Of a stretch of 40,204 bases of DNA, positions 31,518-40,070 are shown piece after piece. Made by a program: the position numbers and the translations under genes. This stretch comes from Solobacterium sp. (GTDB lineage: Bacteria; Bacillota_I; Bacilli_A; Erysipelotrichales; Erysipelotrichaceae), in NCBI GenBank assembly GCA_024696355.1, contig JAILGV010000070.1, forward strand, positions 1-40,204. Direction: 5' to 3'. Numbering within the stretch: the first letter of the stretch is position 1; every line of letters starts with the position of its first letter. The notes beneath the pieces were generated by a model. The model searched no databases. It was not told where the DNA came from and saw nothing but the letters and a program-made list of their open reading frames with translations.

Positions 31518-32471
31518 TCAATGTATCTCAGGAAAAAGCATGTGCTGGTTTTCGTATGAGTACATGTTTTCTTTTGTAACAACCGCAAAGCCGATGCTGA
31601 CCTTTTCGGTTCTGTCATAATCGTGATATTTCAGAAGATCAACGGCGGTCTTAACGGCAGAATACGCCATCGTAAAATCATCCGTAACAACCATGGCATC
31701 GATTTCACCGTGATCAAGCCAGTAAACCGTCTTGTCGGATCCGCCGATTCCGTAAATTCTGATATCTGCTTCGGGATGTTCCAGAACATAATCAACCGCC
31801 GCCTCAAGACTTTCATTGTCCAGGGCAGCCAGGACATCCGTATTTTTGTATGCATCCTCAGGAATCCCGGACTCACTGACCCATACCGCTTCTGCAGCAC
31901 CTCCGCTCAGCACATTCATGAAACCGTCCAGCCGTTCCTGCATCACATTCTGCTTCAGGGAGCCGCTGATGATTCCCACCCGGAGTGCTTCATCCCTGCT
32001 GTTCTCAAGCAGCTTTTCCGCTGCCGCAGCGCCGGTCAGGCGTCCGTCCGGACAGATTACCGGAACCATACTGCTGGAAGTCGAAAGAACATCCACAGGA
32101 TTGGCAACGATCACCAGCGTCGTCTTGATGTCAATGTCGGAAATCGCCTCAATTTCATCATCAGCTTCCGCAAACTGCACAATGACTGCATCGCATCCGG
32201 CACTGATCTCATTGCTGATGAGCTTGATTTCCTGTTCGGTATCCGTCAGAGATTCCGTCATGACATAGTTCAGACTGACGTCAAAGTCATCCGATGCGTT
32301 TTCCAGTCCCGCGCGGAATCTGTTCCACTTGCCGTGGGAACTGTTGTCGACGATGATGGAAATCTGATAGCGGACAACCTCCTCCTCATCAAAATACGCA
32401 AAAATGCCGAGGATGCTCAGAGCCAGAAGCCCCAGAATCGCTGCCGGAAAATACAGTTTATTCCACTTCAT
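31518..32471 (-). CDS. Membrane-anchored periplasmic-binding-like protein
   Basis: The 317-residue protein has one N-terminal transmembrane helix (about residues 8-26) without a lipobox Cys. It is followed by a type I sugar-binding fold (YQISIIVDNSSHGKWNRFRAG, AVIVQFAEADDEIEAIS, VICPDGRLTGAAAAEKLLEN, IRIYGIGGSDKTVYWLD). It overlaps the kinase stop by 14 bases and ends 11 bases before the next lipoprotein's start. The anchor fits a sensor subunit that touches the kinase's extracellular domain, as proposed for binding-protein-assisted YesM-type systems. Ligand unknown. Confidence 0.85.
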   Translation of the reverse strand: MKWNKLYFPAAILGLLALSILGIFAYFDEEEVVRYQISIIVDNSSHGKWNRFRAGLENASDDFDVSLNYVMTESLTDTEQEIKLISNEISAGCDAVIVQFAEADDEIEAISDIDIKTTLVIVANPVDVLSTSSSMVPVICPDGRLTGAAAAEKLLENSRDEALRVGIISGSLKQNVMQERLDGFMNVLSGGAAEAVWVSESGIPEDAYKNTDVLAALDNESLEAAVDYVLEHPEADIRIYGIGGSDKTVYWLDHGEIDAMVVTDDFTMAYSAVKTAVDLLKYHDYDRTEKVSIGFAVVTKENMYSYENQHMLFPEIH

Positions 32472-34284
32472 TCTTCCTGTCCTCCCGGCCGTTCAGTGCC
32501 TGTGCTTCACTGTACGGAATGACAGGCAGGTGAACCATGACCTTCATTCCCATATCAGGCTCAGTTTCAATTGTCAGTCCGTACTGTTCCCCGAACATCA
32601 GCTGGATCCGCTTGTGCACGTTGTAAAGACCGACACCGGAGCCCCTGTGGGGAACGTGGCTTCTGTCTTCATCCAGCAGATGCGCAGCTTCCTGCGGCAT
32701 CATGCCGAAGCCGTTGTCCTGCACGGACATAATGATCTCGTCATTGTCACGGTATGTTCTGACCCTGATCTCACCGTCCTCATCCATATCCTTCACGCCG
32801 TAGTAAATCGCGTTTTCCAGAATCGGCTGAAGAATCAGCTTTACGGTGCTGAAACCGTTGAGACTTTCATCAAGGTCATAGATGACAGTGAACTTGTTCT
32901 TGAAGCGCACTGCCTGAATATTCATATAGTTGGCGGCATGCTGAAGCTCGTCGCCGATCGGTATGATTGTCTTGCCCTGGCTCAGGGATATGCGGAAAAC
33001 CCTGGCCAGCTGCGTAATCATGGAAACAGCGCCTTTGTACTGTTCCCCTTCGATCATCCAGACAATGCTGTCAAGCGTATTGTAAAGGAAGTGCGGATTG
33101 ATCTGCGACTGCAGGGCAGCCAGCTCCATGCGGCGCTTTTCCTCCTGCTCCGTCACAATATCCTTCATCAGCCTGTCATTGCTTTCCTTGTAGGCCTCCA
33201 GCGTTCTGGCCAGATGAACCACCTCACGCGAACCCCTGTCATACACCTCCCGGGCTATGACGCCGGAATTGTCCATGGAGTCATCCAGCATTTCCAGAGG
33301 TTCCGTAATGTTGTCGGCAATCAGCCTGTTGATGATCAGCATCATCATCGTAAGCAGGGCAACAATGACAAGGATATAGTATTTGATTGAATTCGCACCG
33401 ATCGAGATGGCGCTTTCCGGTATGACGCTGATCATCTTCCATCCGGTATAGCTGACCGTATCAACGATGACAACCCTGTTCTCATTGTTCAGGTACATAT
33501 TATGCACACCGTCTTCAAGGCGGGCAGCCGCGGCGTTGTCTTCAGTCATGACACCGGCATAAATCTGCATCATCTGCGGATGGTAAATAATACGGCCGTC
33601 GGAATCGGTCAGATAGGAATAATAGGAACCGCTTCCGTTCACTTCATTCAGCATCTGTTCAATCGAGCTGAAGTTCATGTCGACCAGCAGAACGCCGTCC
33701 CTCGGCCTGCCGTTGATGGTAAGTTCAACCGCTCGGCTTAATGAAATGACCCAGTGATACTGATAGTCCCTGTTGTCAAATATATCCTGCACATGCGGAA
33801 TGGAAAAATGATTGTTTTCCGGTCTGGCAACAGCCTCGGTAAACCAGCTTTCCCTGGTTACATCCAGATTCTGCTTCTGTACGGCTGTCGGAGCGGCTGA
33901 AATCAGCGTTCCGCCGTGGGAATACAGGGCAAGGGAAACAAGATTGTCGCTGTTTGCCTCATACAGAACCGTCATTTCGGCATCTGCGTTCTCACTGGAA
34001 AAGTCCTTTTCCTTGATGACTTCATAGTAAAGAGAATCGGAAAGCCTGCGCATGCCCGTCAGATAATCTTCAAGAGATGACACGACCCGTTCCGTCAGCT
34101 GGGAAGTGCTGGATGTCATCTGTGCCTTCATTCTCTGTACAAACTGCACATAGAGAAGAATGCCCAGCAGCGACATGATTGCCGCAAACGTCAGGGAATA
34201 TGAAATCAGGATAATCGCACGAACAGACAGCTTGCTGCTGCCGGTTCCGATCATCCTTTTTATGTAATTCCCTTTATTCTTCAT
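32458..34284 (-). CDS. Sensor histidine kinase (YesM/LytS-type, Cache-HAMP)
   Basis: The 608-residue membrane kinase has TM1 at about residues 23-49, an extracellular Cache-type sensor at about 50-298, TM2 at about 300-320, then HAMP. The His_kinase domain has phosphoacceptor H398 in QINPHFLYNTLDSI. The ATPase N box is LENAIYYGV (490-498), with DNGFGM and GSGVGLYNVHKRI. It pairs with the AraC-type response regulator directly upstream; their genes meet at 34284. Downstream genes encode two sugar-binding-like proteins, suggesting sugar sensing. Its stop overlaps the next start by 14 bases, indicating translational coupling. Confidence 0.93.
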   Translation of the reverse strand: MKNKGNYIKRMIGTGSSKLSVRAIILISYSLTFAAIMSLLGILLYVQFVQRMKAQMTSSTSQLTERVVSSLEDYLTGMRRLSDSLYYEVIKEKDFSSENADAEMTVLYEANSDNLVSLALYSHGGTLISAAPTAVQKQNLDVTRESWFTEAVARPENNHFSIPHVQDIFDNRDYQYHWVISLSRAVELTINGRPRDGVLLVDMNFSSIEQMLNEVNGSGSYYSYLTDSDGRIIYHPQMMQIYAGVMTEDNAAAARLEDGVHNMYLNNENRVVIVDTVSYTGWKMISVIPESAISIGANSIKYYILVIVALLTMMMLIINRLIADNITEPLEMLDDSMDNSGVIAREVYDRGSREVVHLARTLEAYKESNDRLMKDIVTEQEEKRRMELAALQSQINPHFLYNTLDSIVWMIEGEQYKGAVSMITQLARVFRISLSQGKTIIPIGDELQHAANYMNIQAVRFKNKFTVIYDLDESLNGFSTVKLILQPILENAIYYGVKDMDEDGEIRVRTYRDNDEIIMSVQDNGFGMMPQEAAHLLDEDRSHVPHRGSGVGLYNVHKRIQLMFGEQYGLTIETEPDMGMKVMVHLPVIPYSEAQALNGREDRKNEVE

Positions 34285-35882
34285 CAGTTCTTCCCTGCTT
34301 TATATTTTGACGGTGACATACCGAACTGCTTTTTGAACACATAGCTGAAATAGTTCGGGTCCGTGTATCCGACCCGTCTGGCTATGACGTAGGTTTTTTC
34401 ATCTTCCTCAATCAGAAGCTCAACCGCCTTGTTCATACGGATATCCGTCAGATAGGTAGTAAACGCCTTGCCTGTCTCACGCTTGAACATCGTGGAAAAA
34501 TAAGCTGAACTGACACCCAGATAAGCACATATGCTGTCCACGTTAAGCTCCGGATCATCATAATGCTCCTTTACATAATCCACCGCCTTGGCGACAAAGG
34601 ATCTGTTGTTGTCCGTTCTTCTCTCGTTGATGATCCGCTGCATTCTGATGCAGCATCCAACCGCCCAGTTCTTCATTTCATCACGGGACATCTGCTTGAC
34701 GGCTGCGTAAATATCATCCTCGCCCTCAAACACTTCCTCCGGTGAAAGTGAACATGATTCCGCAAAACGGTATATTTCCCCGGCAATATCCGATGTCACA
34801 AAATTATATTCCCCGACTGTCCTGACTCTGGAAAGCTCACCGGAGAAATAGTTTTCTGCCGCTGCCCTTGTGCTGTCCTCGTCCTTCATGCGGATGCTCT
34901 TGAAAATCTCATGCAGACCGGTCTTGTTTACGGAAACAGCCGGACCGATTTCTTCAGGCATGACTTCGGAGATATTGATTGCCTGGCCTCTTCCGTAAAG
35001 CACACGGCTGCTGACGGCATCGCGTGCGCCGCGGTAGGAAACAGGCAGTTCCGTAAGCTCACTGCAGAGCTGGCCGATGCCGATGGTCACCACAGCCTTG
35101 CACAGGCCTGCCGCAAGTCTGCAGAAACGGTCACATTCATCGGTAAACTGCTTGATCTGATCTGAATCGGAGAACTGTGCAATCGCCACCGTATTGCCCA
35201 GATAGGAGAAGAACTTCGTATCATACTTCTTTCCCAGACGCTCCTCCGCCAGTTTTCTGACCGACACATTCAGCAGCATCATGGAAATGCCTTCCGGCCT
35301 GCACGATTCGGAGATATGAAGCACAGCCGCGGCATAATAGCGCTCATTCAGGTCAATCCGGTAGTCGTCGAGATACTTCTGGAGTTCATTTTCGGGAATT
35401 GTCCCCTCCACCAGGGACATGTAAAAGGTTTCCTGCAGAAGCGGCAGACTCTCCATATAGTAAGTCTCCAGCTTCTTGACATTCTGCCTGGCATCCAGTT
35501 CCCTGTCCAGAGAGTCCCTGATCCGTTCAAATACCTTCTTCATTTCATCCGCATCAACAGGCTTGAGGATATACTCCTCCGCCTGCAGACGGATCGCCTC
35601 CTTGGCATATTCGAATTCATCAAATCCGGAAAAAATGATAATGCGGATGGAGGGATAAAGATGCCTGAGCTGCGAAGCCAGTTCCAGTCCCGTCATATAC
35701 GGCATCTGGATATCCGTCATTACGACATCCGGCTGTGAGATCTCAGCCTTGTCCAGAGCCTCCAGTCCGTTCTTTGCCAGAACCGGAGAAAAAAAGCCGA
35801 TACTCTCCCAGTCGATTTTCCTCGCAATCGCTTCGGCGGCGTCTTCCTCGTCATCCACTATCATAACAGAGTATTTATTCAT
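34284..35882 (-). CDS. Response regulator with AraC-type DNA-binding domain (YesN-like)
   Basis: The protein has 532 residues from the chosen start (MNKYSVMIVDDEE). The receiver domain occupies about 1-120 with D57 in VVMTDIQMPYMTG and Lys in YILKPVD. A long helical linker follows, and a C-terminal double AraC helix-turn-helix ends in VGYTDPNYFSYVFKKQFGMS and PSKYKAGKN. It probably activates mglBAC and/or its own cassette when phosphorylated by the neighbouring kinase; inferred. ATG 35882 overlaps the upstream gene's stop; ATG 35891 (MTV) is a possible alternative with GAGG nearer. The longer frame to 35942 is out of place inside the upstream gene. Confidence 0.92.
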   Translation of the reverse strand: MNKYSVMIVDDEEDAAEAIARKIDWESIGFFSPVLAKNGLEALDKAEISQPDVVMTDIQMPYMTGLELASQLRHLYPSIRIIIFSGFDEFEYAKEAIRLQAEEYILKPVDADEMKKVFERIRDSLDRELDARQNVKKLETYYMESLPLLQETFYMSLVEGTIPENELQKYLDDYRIDLNERYYAAAVLHISESCRPEGISMMLLNVSVRKLAEERLGKKYDTKFFSYLGNTVAIAQFSDSDQIKQFTDECDRFCRLAAGLCKAVVTIGIGQLCSELTELPVSYRGARDAVSSRVLYGRGQAINISEVMPEEIGPAVSVNKTGLHEIFKSIRMKDEDSTRAAAENYFSGELSRVRTVGEYNFVTSDIAGEIYRFAESCSLSPEEVFEGEDDIYAAVKQMSRDEMKNWAVGCCIRMQRIINERRTDNNRSFVAKAVDYVKEHYDDPELNVDSICAYLGVSSAYFSTMFKRETGKAFTTYLTDIRMNKAVELLIEEDEKTYVIARRVGYTDPNYFSYVFKKQFGMSPSKYKAGKN

Positions 35883-36183
35883 AACGGTCATACATCCTCT
35901 TCCAGCTGACAAACATCCAGATGATTGCGGCAATGATCTCAACCATGGCGATCACGGTATCAAAATTCACCAGAACGGCATTCACAACAACGGCAATGCC
36001 GAAAATCAGGATCAGCCGTCCCGCCGCTTCGGCATATTCATCCGGTTTCTTTACTTTCGGTGCATCCTTTCCCCTGATGGAAGCCAGATCATGCATTTTG
36101 ATCAGCTTCCATGAATAATAAAAGCATATCACTGCAAGCAGGACAGGAATGCCCGAATTGTTCAGTATTGTATCGAAACTCAT
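35875..36183 (-). CDS. Small three-helix membrane protein at the head of the sensory cassette
   Basis: The protein has 102 residues from the chosen start (MSFDTILNNSGIPVLL). It has hydrophobic segments at about 9-27, 53-74 and 77-94, and a charged loop (LASIRGKDAPKVKKPDEYAE) between the first two. I do not recognise the family. GGAGG is 8 bases before ATG 36183; the longer frame from 36225 runs through a leader hairpin and has no ribosome site. It overlaps the response regulator start by 8 bases. It could be a membrane accessory of the kinase. Confidence 0.7.
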   Translation of the reverse strand: MSFDTILNNSGIPVLLAVICFYYSWKLIKMHDLASIRGKDAPKVKKPDEYAEAAGRLILIFGIAVVVNAVLVNFDTVIAMVEIIAAIIWMFVSWKRMYDRYE

Positions 36184-36189
36184 AAGCAG

Positions 36190-36237
36190 TCCTCCGTAAA
36201 AACGAAAGGCGCAGACTTCCGGCACTGTGACTGCGCC
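36190..36237 (-). terminator. Terminator-like hairpin in the leader of the sensory cassette
   Basis: On the minus strand GGCGCAG (36237-36231) pairs with CTGCGCC (36214-36208), followed by TTTCGTTTTT. It lies between a possible promoter and the ribosome site of the 102-residue protein gene, so it is either the end of the mglBAC unit or an attenuator. Confidence 0.55.
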
Positions 36238-36244
36238 TGTATGT

Positions 36245-36274
36245 AGTATATATTGAAGTCTTACTCAGCAACAA
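36245..36274 (-). promoter_or_regulatory. Possible promoter of the sensory cassette
   Basis: On the minus strand TTGTTG (36274-36269) and TATACT (36250-36245) are separated by 18 bases. The hairpin at 36208-36237 follows at once. Confidence 0.4.
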
Positions 36275-36301
36275 GGCAGGAATCCGCAGATCCCTGCCTT
36301 G
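36272..36301 (-). terminator. Hairpin after mglC
   Basis: CAAGGCAGG (36272-36280) and CCTGCCTTG (36293-36301) form a perfect 9-bp stem just after the mglC stop. It lacks a T run, so it may protect the 3' end or act as a weak terminator. Confidence 0.5.
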
Positions 36302-36311
36302 CATAAAGCTG

Positions 36312-37295
36312 TTATTTCTTTCTGACGTACTTTCTGATGTCCAGGGAGATCGCAGCGTAGATAACGATACCGATGGCAATGTACTGTGCGTTTGCATCGA
36401 GTCCGAGGTACTGCAGGGCAGCCTTCAGAAGTTCGAATACAGCGACACCGATCAGAGCTGAGGATACCTTACCGCGTCCGCCGGCAACAGAGACACCGCC
36501 GAGGGCACATGCCGCAATGGCTTCCATCTCATAGCCCAGACCTGTGTTGACGGAAGCACCGCCGGCTTTTGCACCGAGCATGAATCCGGCAAGTCCGTAC
36601 ATGGCAGCGGCCTTTGCATAGATGATGATCATTGTCTTCTTGACAGGAACACCGGCAACTTCAGCAGCCTGAGGATTTCCGCCGATTGCATACATGTATT
36701 TTCCATGGCGTGTCATGTTGAAGATGAACCATGTAATGCATGCAACGAGCAGGGCTATCCAGATCAGGTACGATATTCCGAGGAATTTGCCTGTCGAGAA
36801 TTTTGTATAGCCTGTGATATATCCGCCGAGCGGTGTGGCACCTGTGTAGATCAGAGCCAGACCATAGATGATTTCCATCATGGCAAGTGTTGAGATGAAC
36901 GGAGGTACATGCAGATAAGCAATGAACCATCCGGTAACGGAACCGAAGCATGCTGCGATGAGCATAACGATAACCATTACAACAAACGGATTCAGAGGCG
37001 GCATATCCTTGAAGAATTTGCCGGAGTATTCAAGCTTCTGAAGCAGTGTGCCTGCAATACATGCGGACAGACCGATCATACGTCCTGCGGAAAGGTCGCA
37101 TCCGGAGGTGATAACGCATCCGGCGATACCGAGCGCAATGACCAGACGGTAGCTCATGTTTGCCATGATATTCAGCAGGTTGTTTGTTGTAAGGAAGTTC
37201 GGCTTTGTTATTCCTGTATAAATAACCAGGACAAACATGATGATAATAACGGCATTATTAATCAAAAAGTCTTTCAGATTTGTTTTCTTAGTCAT
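36312..37295 (-). CDS. mglC: Galactose/methyl-galactoside ABC transporter permease
   Basis: The 327-residue, roughly ten-helix inner-membrane permease belongs to the ribose/galactose class. Segments typical of MglC are LLNIMANMSYRLVIALGIAG, CVITSGCDLSAGRMIGLSAC, GGNPQAAEVAGVPVKKTMI, and CALGGVSVAGGRGKVSSALI (the coupling region with MglA). Length fits the family. TCCGGAGGGAAATATC precedes ATG. It is 19 bases after mglA and third in mglBAC. Confidence 0.93.
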   Translation of the reverse strand: MTKKTNLKDFLINNAVIIIMFVLVIYTGITKPNFLTTNNLLNIMANMSYRLVIALGIAGCVITSGCDLSAGRMIGLSACIAGTLLQKLEYSGKFFKDMPPLNPFVVMVIVMLIAACFGSVTGWFIAYLHVPPFISTLAMMEIIYGLALIYTGATPLGGYITGYTKFSTGKFLGISYLIWIALLVACITWFIFNMTRHGKYMYAIGGNPQAAEVAGVPVKKTMIIIYAKAAAMYGLAGFMLGAKAGGASVNTGLGYEMEAIAACALGGVSVAGGRGKVSSALIGVAVFELLKAALQYLGLDANAQYIAIGIVIYAAISLDIRKYVRKK

Positions 37296-37314
37296 GATAT
37301 TTCCCTCCGGATTA

Positions 37315-38823
37315 TTAGAACTGTGTAGCGTAGCTCATAACTTTCTCCTGTGTCATATCAGCCGGATCGGTAATTTCACCGCGCATCTTACCAGCGCACA
37401 TTACATAAATACGGTCTGACATGCCAAGGAGCTCAGCCATTTCTGATGAGATCATGATGATTGCCTTGCCCTGACTTGCAAGATCTTCCATGATTTCATA
37501 GATTTCATGCTTTGCACCAACGTCGATACCTCTTGTCGGTTCATCCATGATCAGGATGTCCGGATCGTTGGCCAGCCATCTGGATACAATTACCTTCTGC
37601 TGGTTTCCGCCGGAGAGGTTTTCAATGTGTGTTTCTTTGCTTGGCGTCTTGATACTGAGTTTTTCAATGCTTTCGTCAACAACCTTGTTGATTGCCGGGT
37701 GATCAAGCACAAAGCCCGACTTCAGGAATTTGTTGTAAACACTGACACCTACATTGTCCTTGATTGACAGACATCCGAAGATACCGTTGCCTCGTCTGTC
37801 TTCGGTAATCATTCCGATTCCGGCCTTCATGGCATCCGCAGGCTTTTTGATCTTAACTTCCTGCCCGTGAACTCTGATTGTGCCGGCCGTCAGATTTCTG
37901 ATTCCGAAGATCGCTTCCATCAGCTCGGTTCTCTGTGCGCCGACCAGTCCGCCGAAGCCGAGAATCTCACCCTTTCTGAGGTTGAACGAGACATTCTGGA
38001 ATGACTTTTCATGGATGGAGCAGTAATTCTCAACTTCCATGATGACTTCTCCGATTTCATGCTTGTGTTCCGGATACACCTGTGTCAGCTCACGGCCTAC
38101 CATCTTTGTGATGATATCATCCGTCGTAAGATCTTTTGCCGGCCATGTGCCGATATAGGTTCCGTCTCTCATAATCTGGACATCATCAGCGATTCTCTTG
38201 ATTTCATCCATCTTATGGGAGATGTAAATCATTGCGACGCCCTTGTCCCTCAGATCATTCATGATCTTGAAGAGGAAATCTACTTCCTTGTCGGAAAGTG
38301 AGGAAGAAGGTTCATCGAAGATGATAACCTGTGCGTTATGTGAGACAGCCTTTGCGATTTCCACGCACTGCATCTGTCCCACGGACAGATTTCCCAGAGG
38401 CTGTTTGACATCAAAGTCAAGGCCTAACTCTTTCAGCCACCTTTCGGACTCTTCATTCATTGTCTTGTGGTCAATCATCTGAATCGGTCCGATCTTTTTC
38501 ACCGGGAATCTTCCCAGATACATGTTTTCCGCAATGCTTCTGGCAGGAACGGGCTGGAGTTCCTGATGAACCATTGCAATACCCTTTTTCATAGCATCGT
38601 CAGGATCCTTGATTGTAACGGGTTCACCGTCAATGTAGATCTGACCTTCATCCATTGAATAAATGCCGAAGAGGCACTTCATCAATGTTGATTTTCCCGC
38701 GCCGTTTTCACCCATCAGTGCAAGTACCGAGCCGGGACGGACTGAAAGCTGTACATGGTCCAGAGCCTTAACGCCCGGGAATGATTTCGATACGCCCTTC
38801 AGTTCAAGTTTGTATTCAGCCAT
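37315..38823 (-). CDS. mglA: Galactose/methyl-galactoside ABC transporter ATP-binding protein
   Basis: The 502-residue double-ATPase powers sugar import with MglC. The first domain has Walker A GENGAGKST (38-46), signature LSVGQ, and Walker B VIIFDEPSSSL. The second has the family's degenerate Walker A (GGLVGAQRTE), signature LSGGNQQK and Walker B ILIMDEPTRGIDVG. Length and domain order match MglA/RbsA. GGAGG lies 6-7 bases before ATG. A stable hairpin separates it from mglB, likely lowering its level relative to the binding protein. Confidence 0.95.
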   Translation of the reverse strand: MAEYKLELKGVSKSFPGVKALDHVQLSVRPGSVLALMGENGAGKSTLMKCLFGIYSMDEGQIYIDGEPVTIKDPDDAMKKGIAMVHQELQPVPARSIAENMYLGRFPVKKIGPIQMIDHKTMNEESERWLKELGLDFDVKQPLGNLSVGQMQCVEIAKAVSHNAQVIIFDEPSSSLSDKEVDFLFKIMNDLRDKGVAMIYISHKMDEIKRIADDVQIMRDGTYIGTWPAKDLTTDDIITKMVGRELTQVYPEHKHEIGEVIMEVENYCSIHEKSFQNVSFNLRKGEILGFGGLVGAQRTELMEAIFGIRNLTAGTIRVHGQEVKIKKPADAMKAGIGMITEDRRGNGIFGCLSIKDNVGVSVYNKFLKSGFVLDHPAINKVVDESIEKLSIKTPSKETHIENLSGGNQQKVIVSRWLANDPDILIMDEPTRGIDVGAKHEIYEIMEDLASQGKAIIMISSEMAELLGMSDRIYVMCAGKMRGEITDPADMTQEKVMSYATQF

Positions 38824-38851
38824 TTTATGTCCTCCAATAATTAATCAAAGC

Positions 38852-38884
38852 AATGCGGGCACAGAATCACTCTGCACCCGCATT
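38852..38884 (-). other. Stable intercistronic hairpin between mglB and mglA
   Basis: AATGCGGGCACAGA (38852-38865) and TCTGCACCCGCATT (38871-38884) form a 14-bp stem with two G-U pairs and a 5-base loop. On the minus strand there is no T run, so it is best read as a partial terminator or an mRNA-stabilising structure at the 3' end of mglB. Confidence 0.75.
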
Positions 38885-38906
38885 TGAGAACTGCGTTTTC
38901 TTGTTA

Positions 38907-39995
38907 TCAGCCAAGAAGTGCCTGAATGTCAGCTACGTTGTCCTTTGTTGCCTTGACGTAGTCGCATCCGATATAGTGTTCGTTGCCTGCGCCTGTCAGA
39001 TAGTTAACAGCTGCGTCAGCTGCACTGTGGGACTGGCTGAGGTGATCATTGAATACTGTACCTGTCATTCCGCCGTTTGCAACGAGTTCAAGAGCTTCTG
39101 TCAGAGCGTCAACGCCTACCAGGAAGATGTCTTCGCCGACTGTACGTCCAGCTGCATCGATAGCCTGCTTTGCGCCGAGAGCCATAGCATCGTTGTTGCA
39201 GAATACTACTTCTGTTTCAGGGTGAGCTGCCAGAGCGTTAGCTACGAGAGCCTGGCCCTGTTCCTGCTGCCACATACCAACCTGATCATCGAGTTCGTTA
39301 ACTTCCCATCCTGCATCTGTCAGAGCCTTGACGGAGAATTCTGTTCTGTACTGAGCATCAACGTTTTCAGGGTCGCCTTCGATCATTACATAGTCAACTT
39401 TGCCGTTGCCGTTGAGGTCAACTTTTTCGAGGCCGAGGTCAACGATGATTTCGCCCTGCATTGTACCGGACTGACGAGCGTCGCATCCTACATATGTAAC
39501 ATCCCAGTTATTGTCTGCCCAGCGAGCTTCTTCATCAGCGTCCGGTTCACGGTTGATGTAAACCAGAGGTACGCCTGCGTCAACTACCATGTCTGTCAGA
39601 GTAGCTGCGGAAGAAGAGTTAACCGGGTTAACGATCAGAACATCAACACCCTGTGTAAGGAAGTTTGTGATCTGGTTTGTCTGAGTACCCTGGTCATTTG
39701 CACCGTCAACGATTGTGATGTTGTCCTTGGAGAAGCCGAGAGAAACGAGATAGCTCTCGAGTTCATTTCTGAACAGTGTCATGAAGTTGTCGGAGAACTG
39801 ATAAATGCAGACGCCGACTTTCTTTGTTGACAGATCACCGTCAGTGGATTCTGTAGCTGCTTCTGCTGTTGCAGCTGCTGCTGACTCTGCCGGTTTAGGT
39901 GACTCTGTTGTTGCTGCTGCGCCGCTGGATCCGCAGCCTGCCAGCATGGAAGCTGCTAAGACTGTGGAAGCCATGATACGGAAAAACTTTTTCAT
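38907..39995 (-). CDS. mglB: Galactose/glucose-binding lipoprotein
   Basis: The 362-residue exported lipoprotein has lipobox LAGC (Cys21) and an Ala/Ser/Thr-rich spacer (22-55). The mature type I binding fold starts at KKVGVCIYQFSDNFM. The calcium loop DLNGNGKVD (193-201) with Glu207 is diagnostic of MglB; YINREPDADEEARWADNNW and EVVFCNNDAMALGAKQA are sugar-site segments. GGAGG is 10 bases before ATG. Codon choice differs from neighbours (many GCT and CTG-poor stretches), as expected for high expression. It is first in mglBAC, under a promoter overlapped by a cre-like site. Confidence 0.95.
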   Translation of the reverse strand: MKKFFRIMASTVLAASMLAGCGSSGAAATTESPKPAESAAAATAEAATESTDGDLSTKKVGVCIYQFSDNFMTLFRNELESYLVSLGFSKDNITIVDGANDQGTQTNQITNFLTQGVDVLIVNPVNSSSAATLTDMVVDAGVPLVYINREPDADEEARWADNNWDVTYVGCDARQSGTMQGEIIVDLGLEKVDLNGNGKVDYVMIEGDPENVDAQYRTEFSVKALTDAGWEVNELDDQVGMWQQEQGQALVANALAAHPETEVVFCNNDAMALGAKQAIDAAGRTVGEDIFLVGVDALTEALELVANGGMTGTVFNDHLSQSHSAADAAVNYLTGAGNEHYIGCDYVKATKDNVADIQALLG

Positions 39996-40019
39996 AGATT
40001 TCTTTCCTCCATTTTTCCC

Positions 40020-40037
40020 GGTGAATTTCTGTTCACC
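40020..40037 (-). other. Leader hairpin before mglB
   Basis: GGTGAA and TTCACC arms (6 bp, 6-base loop) lie just upstream of the mglB ribosome site on the minus strand, between the promoter and the start codon. This could stabilise the 5' end; no regulatory function is shown. Confidence 0.4.
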
Positions 40038-40040
40038 ACG

Positions 40041-40070
40041 ATTATCATGTTATTTTGTAACCGCTCTCAA
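40041..40070 (-). promoter_or_regulatory. mglB promoter with overlapping cre (CcpA) site
   Basis: On the minus strand TTGAGA (40070-40065) and GATAAT (40046-40041) are separated by 18 bases. On the plus strand TGTAACCGCTCTCA (40056-40069) fits the CcpA consensus TGNAANCGNTNNCA and covers the -35 and part of the spacer, predicting catabolite repression of mglBAC. From 40071 to the window end I see only AT-rich sequence without a gene. Confidence 0.65.

Noticed and set aside
32404-33390. 328-residue plus-strand frame opposite the histidine kinase
   Set aside because: Shadow of the kinase gene; no ribosome site.
38853-39830. 325-residue plus-strand frame opposite mglB
   Set aside because: Shadow caused by the biased codon use of mglB; Cys/Val-rich and without family features.
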